Assembly (NCBI GenBank): GCA_031553775.1 | Contig: JAVBLA010000022.1 | Coordinates: 1 to 64,000 of the forward strand | From: JAISFI01 sp031553775 | Lineage (GTDB): Bacteria; Bacteroidota; Bacteroidia; Bacteroidales; Azobacteroidaceae | DNA length: 64,000 bases | Direction of reading: 5' to 3' | In this document: positions 61,675 to 64,000 of the stretch, one piece after another | Layout: the number at the start of each line of letters is the position of its first letter | How positions within the stretch are numbered: the stretch's first letter is position 1 | Program-made: the position numbers and the translations under genes | Notes under the pieces: generated by a model | The model's database searches: none | Seen by the model: only the letters and a program-made list of their open reading frames with translations | Told to the model about the DNA's origin: nothing

Positions 61675-63384
61675 TTATTCCCAACCGGGATTTTGTTCGA
61701 GGACATTACTTTTATAGATCTCGCTGTTAGGAATAGGATAACGATGCATGTGTTTCAGAAATATTCGCTTTTCGTAAACAAAAGGTACATATTTAAATGA
61801 GCCGTTAGTTTCCTTTGTAATTCGCATTCCTAAAATATTATTTCCGAATAACTCGACTCCTTTACCCCAACTGATTACATCATACCAGCGTTGTTCTTCG
61901 AAAGACAACTCTACAGCCCTTTCATTCCGTATCCGTTCACACATATCTTCTTTATTGCCGGAGATACTGAGAGGAATATCTACATGATTTACTCTTTGCC
62001 TGACCATATTGACCGCTTGTCTTGCCGTAAGATTAGCTCCGGGATACGTACCATCCGGTCCATAAACTTCATTGGTGGCTTCTGCGTAATTCAAGAGTAT
62101 TTCGGCATATCTGAAGAATATATAATTGAGGTAGGTTGTCGTACCCTTGTATCGTTGGTGTGCCTCCGGCCAGAATTTTGCAATAGTGTATCCAAGCGGG
62201 TTTATTGCAGAAGAACCATATTCTCTTCCTCCTACATAAAATTCAGTTTTGCGATCATACCAGAATCTGTCATTATACAATACTGTCATCGCCAAACGAG
62301 GGTCCCGGTTAGAGTAAGGATCATTTGGAAGATAATTGGCCGATGCATGATCAATCGGATATCCGTTGGCCGATTCGTACAAGTTGACAAAACTATGTGT
62401 CACTGCTACCCCCATCCATCCTAAATATCCTTCCGGAACGATGAAACGGACCAGGAAATTAGAATTATCCGTATGTCCCTGTTCGAAATTAATTTTGGGC
62501 CGGGGTCTGTTCATAATGATTTCCGGGCCTAATGAAGAACGGAAGAACATATTTACGTAATCGGGATCTAAAGAGTACATTCCCATGTTGATAACATCCC
62601 AGGCTGCTTTAGCTGCAGAACTCCATTTTGTCAAATCATTGTTCGGATTATTAAATTGGCGGGCGGCATATAATAAGGTTCTTGATTTCAAAGCACGTGC
62701 AGCGCCCTCGGTTGCCCGCCCGGTTTCGCTTTCCGAATATGTGGTGCCTAACAATTGAGCAGCCCTGTTGCAATCGGCGACAATAAATTCGATTGTTTCT
62801 TCATAAGTATTGCGGGGAACATCGAGATTATCCACACCCAGTTCCAAAGGATGGTCGAACAAAGGAACTCCTCCCCATCTTTTAGCCAGCTCAAAGTATA
62901 GAAATGCCCGGACAAAATAAGCTTCGCCTAACGACCGGTCATAAATTTCCGGAGAAGGGAAGTTCCGGACTTTATCAATATTAGTAATTGCCAGGTTAAT
63001 ATGACGAATGCCTTTAAATAAATCTATCCATAATGATTCCAATTCGCTTATTGCATTTCCCTGAGGACCTGTTGCCGAGAAAGCTCCTGACCAGGCGCCG
63101 TTATTAAAGACCGGTGAACATGTATTTACTCCAAGGCCTTCCGCTTCATCCGATAATTCACACACCATAGCGTTCCAGAGGCGACCGAGATGTCCCGGCA
63201 TGTATTTATATCCGTAATCAAGAAACTGACGGTATTGCTGGTAATCGGAGAACACCTTTTCAAAGTCAAGTTCTTGTGCGGGAGCCTGATTTAAATCGGA
63301 CTCGTCAAAAATTTCAGCGCATCCCATCCATAAGAATATAGGAATAAATACCCATATTTGTATAATTTTTTTCAACTCTTTCAT
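61675..63384 (-). CDS. SusD/RagB family nutrient-binding lipoprotein (first pair)
   Basis: Outer-membrane surface lipoprotein paired with the partial SusC at the window edge. I use the ATG at 63384 (MKELKKIIQIWVFIPIFLWM then GC, lipobox Cys), 569 aa; a longer frame from 63447 would overlap the susC gene. Core and C-terminal features match the family (GEAYFVRAFLYFELAKRWGG, NERAVELSFEEQRWYDVISW, and an ending LEQNPGWE). The order susC-susD-susC-susD on one strand suggests a single operon. Confidence 0.94.
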   Translation of the reverse strand: MKELKKIIQIWVFIPIFLWMGCAEIFDESDLNQAPAQELDFEKVFSDYQQYRQFLDYGYKYMPGHLGRLWNAMVCELSDEAEGLGVNTCSPVFNNGAWSGAFSATGPQGNAISELESLWIDLFKGIRHINLAITNIDKVRNFPSPEIYDRSLGEAYFVRAFLYFELAKRWGGVPLFDHPLELGVDNLDVPRNTYEETIEFIVADCNRAAQLLGTTYSESETGRATEGAARALKSRTLLYAARQFNNPNNDLTKWSSAAKAAWDVINMGMYSLDPDYVNMFFRSSLGPEIIMNRPRPKINFEQGHTDNSNFLVRFIVPEGYLGWMGVAVTHSFVNLYESANGYPIDHASANYLPNDPYSNRDPRLAMTVLYNDRFWYDRKTEFYVGGREYGSSAINPLGYTIAKFWPEAHQRYKGTTTYLNYIFFRYAEILLNYAEATNEVYGPDGTYPGANLTARQAVNMVRQRVNHVDIPLSISGNKEDMCERIRNERAVELSFEEQRWYDVISWGKGVELFGNNILGMRITKETNGSFKYVPFVYEKRIFLKHMHRYPIPNSEIYKSNVLEQNPGWE

Positions 63385-63388
63385 GTCT

Positions 63389-64000
63389 TTATAAAGTAAT
63401 GTTGATGCCCAGGTTGAATACTCTCTGTTGAGGATAAACCTCTCCATTTTGTTTTATTGTTTCCGGATCAAAATCGTCAATATGCGACCAGGTCTTGATA
63501 TTGTTTCCACTCAATGATATGGTTACATTTGACAGACTTATCCTCTGACAAAATGATTTTGATAACGCATAACTCAACTGAACATTACGCAGTCTCAGGT
63601 AATCACCCGATTTAAGGTGAAAACTATTCAGATTCTTATTGCTGTGCTGCGAATTAAGATGCAATGACGGATAAGCGGCATCCGGATTGTCTGGTGTCCA
63701 ATATTGTTGGTGAATCGCTGTTACCTGGCCTCCTCCGGCCGCGCCTCCGAATTCAAACCCGGCATTGGACGTAAAGAATACGGATGAATTTGCCGCTCCC
63801 TGCAGCATAAAACTTAATGTAAATCCTTTCCACTTGATTTCAGGGGAAAGAGAGTAAAAGATTTCCGGAACAGTGGAATAGCCAATTGGAATAGCATCAC
63901 GGGCATCAACCTGGTTATCATTATTTACATCCGAATATCTGAGATCGCCAGGAATAATAGGTCCTCCTAAGGTCAACTGAGAAGGAGCACTGTCGATTTC
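63389..64000 (-). CDS. SusC/RagA TonB-dependent transporter, C-terminal part only (runs off the window)
   Basis: The last 203 residues of a SusC-like beta-barrel, open at the window's right edge. Recognisable features are PGDLRYSDVNNDNQVDARDA, the SusC C-terminal Asp-rich segment, SPEIKWKGFTLSFMLQGAAN, SGDYLRLRNVQLSYALSK and the terminal RVFNLGINITL. The stop is 5 nt from the susD start. Nothing can be said of its N-terminus. Confidence 0.92.
   Translation of the reverse strand, partial: EIDSAPSQLTLGGPIIPGDLRYSDVNNDNQVDARDAIPIGYSTVPEIFYSLSPEIKWKGFTLSFMLQGAANSSVFFTSNAGFEFGGAAGGGQVTAIHQQYWTPDNPDAAYPSLHLNSQHSNKNLNSFHLKSGDYLRLRNVQLSYALSKSFCQRISLSNVTISLSGNNIKTWSHIDDFDPETIKQNGEVYPQQRVFNLGINITL

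Overview
The window is chromosomal DNA of a member of the Bacteroidota, most likely order Bacteroidales. The evidence is two SusC/SusD pairs, four proteins with type IX secretion (T9SS) C-terminal sorting tails, a Na+-pumping NQR operon, a type II-C Cas9 locus, and repeated matches to the Bacteroidetes promoter pattern (TTTG, about 19-21 nt, TAnnTTTG). Genus cannot be fixed from the sequence alone.

Layout. 1-16.8 kb is housekeeping: ffh, folD, tRNA-Gly and tRNA-Tyr, ribH with a TPR membrane protein, recF with a DUF721/DciA-like gene, 5-formyl-THF cyclo-ligase, an S41 protease, dCMP deaminase, an M3 peptidase, a rhomboid protease, and a glycogen/alpha-glucan operon (debranching enzyme, GT4 glycosyltransferase, GH57). 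16.8-25.5 kb is a complete type II-C CRISPR-Cas system: a minus-strand tracrRNA gene, a regulatory intergenic region, cas9, a zinc-finger protein, cas1, cas2, a GNAT acetyltransferase, and an array of 13 full 47-nt repeats plus one truncated repeat, with 13 spacers. 25.5-38.6 kb holds three large secreted T9SS cargo proteins, one with a lysyl-endopeptidase-like S1 protease domain. 39.1-46.2 kb is nqrABCDEF with a radical SAM/SPASM gene inserted between nqrA and nqrB. 46.3-55 kb mixes DUF2185, HsdR_N-like and two acyltransferase genes, amn-holA, manA, and glgB with a YhcH-family gene. 55.2-64 kb is a polysaccharide-utilisation-like operon on the minus strand: partial susC, susD, susC, susD and a secreted beta-helix protein.

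The most interesting region is 16.83-17.27 kb, between the tracrRNA gene and cas9. It contains a degenerate half-repeat (minus strand 17027-17012) that pairs with the tracrRNA without the bulge formed by the array repeats. The 20 nt just upstream of it (17047-17028) have a near copy at 17180-17198, just upstream of the cas9 promoter. This is the layout expected of a natural self-guide that represses cas9, analogous in principle to Francisella scaRNA or the S. pyogenes long tracrRNA, but apparently built independently in a Bacteroidetes II-C locus. Also notable are a Bacteroidetes-type promoter apparently embedded in every CRISPR repeat, the two extra genes (zinc finger and GNAT) in the cas operon, inverted repeat fragments at the cas-proximal array edge, and a family of 7-bp tandem repeats found in intergenic regions that often start exactly at stop codons.
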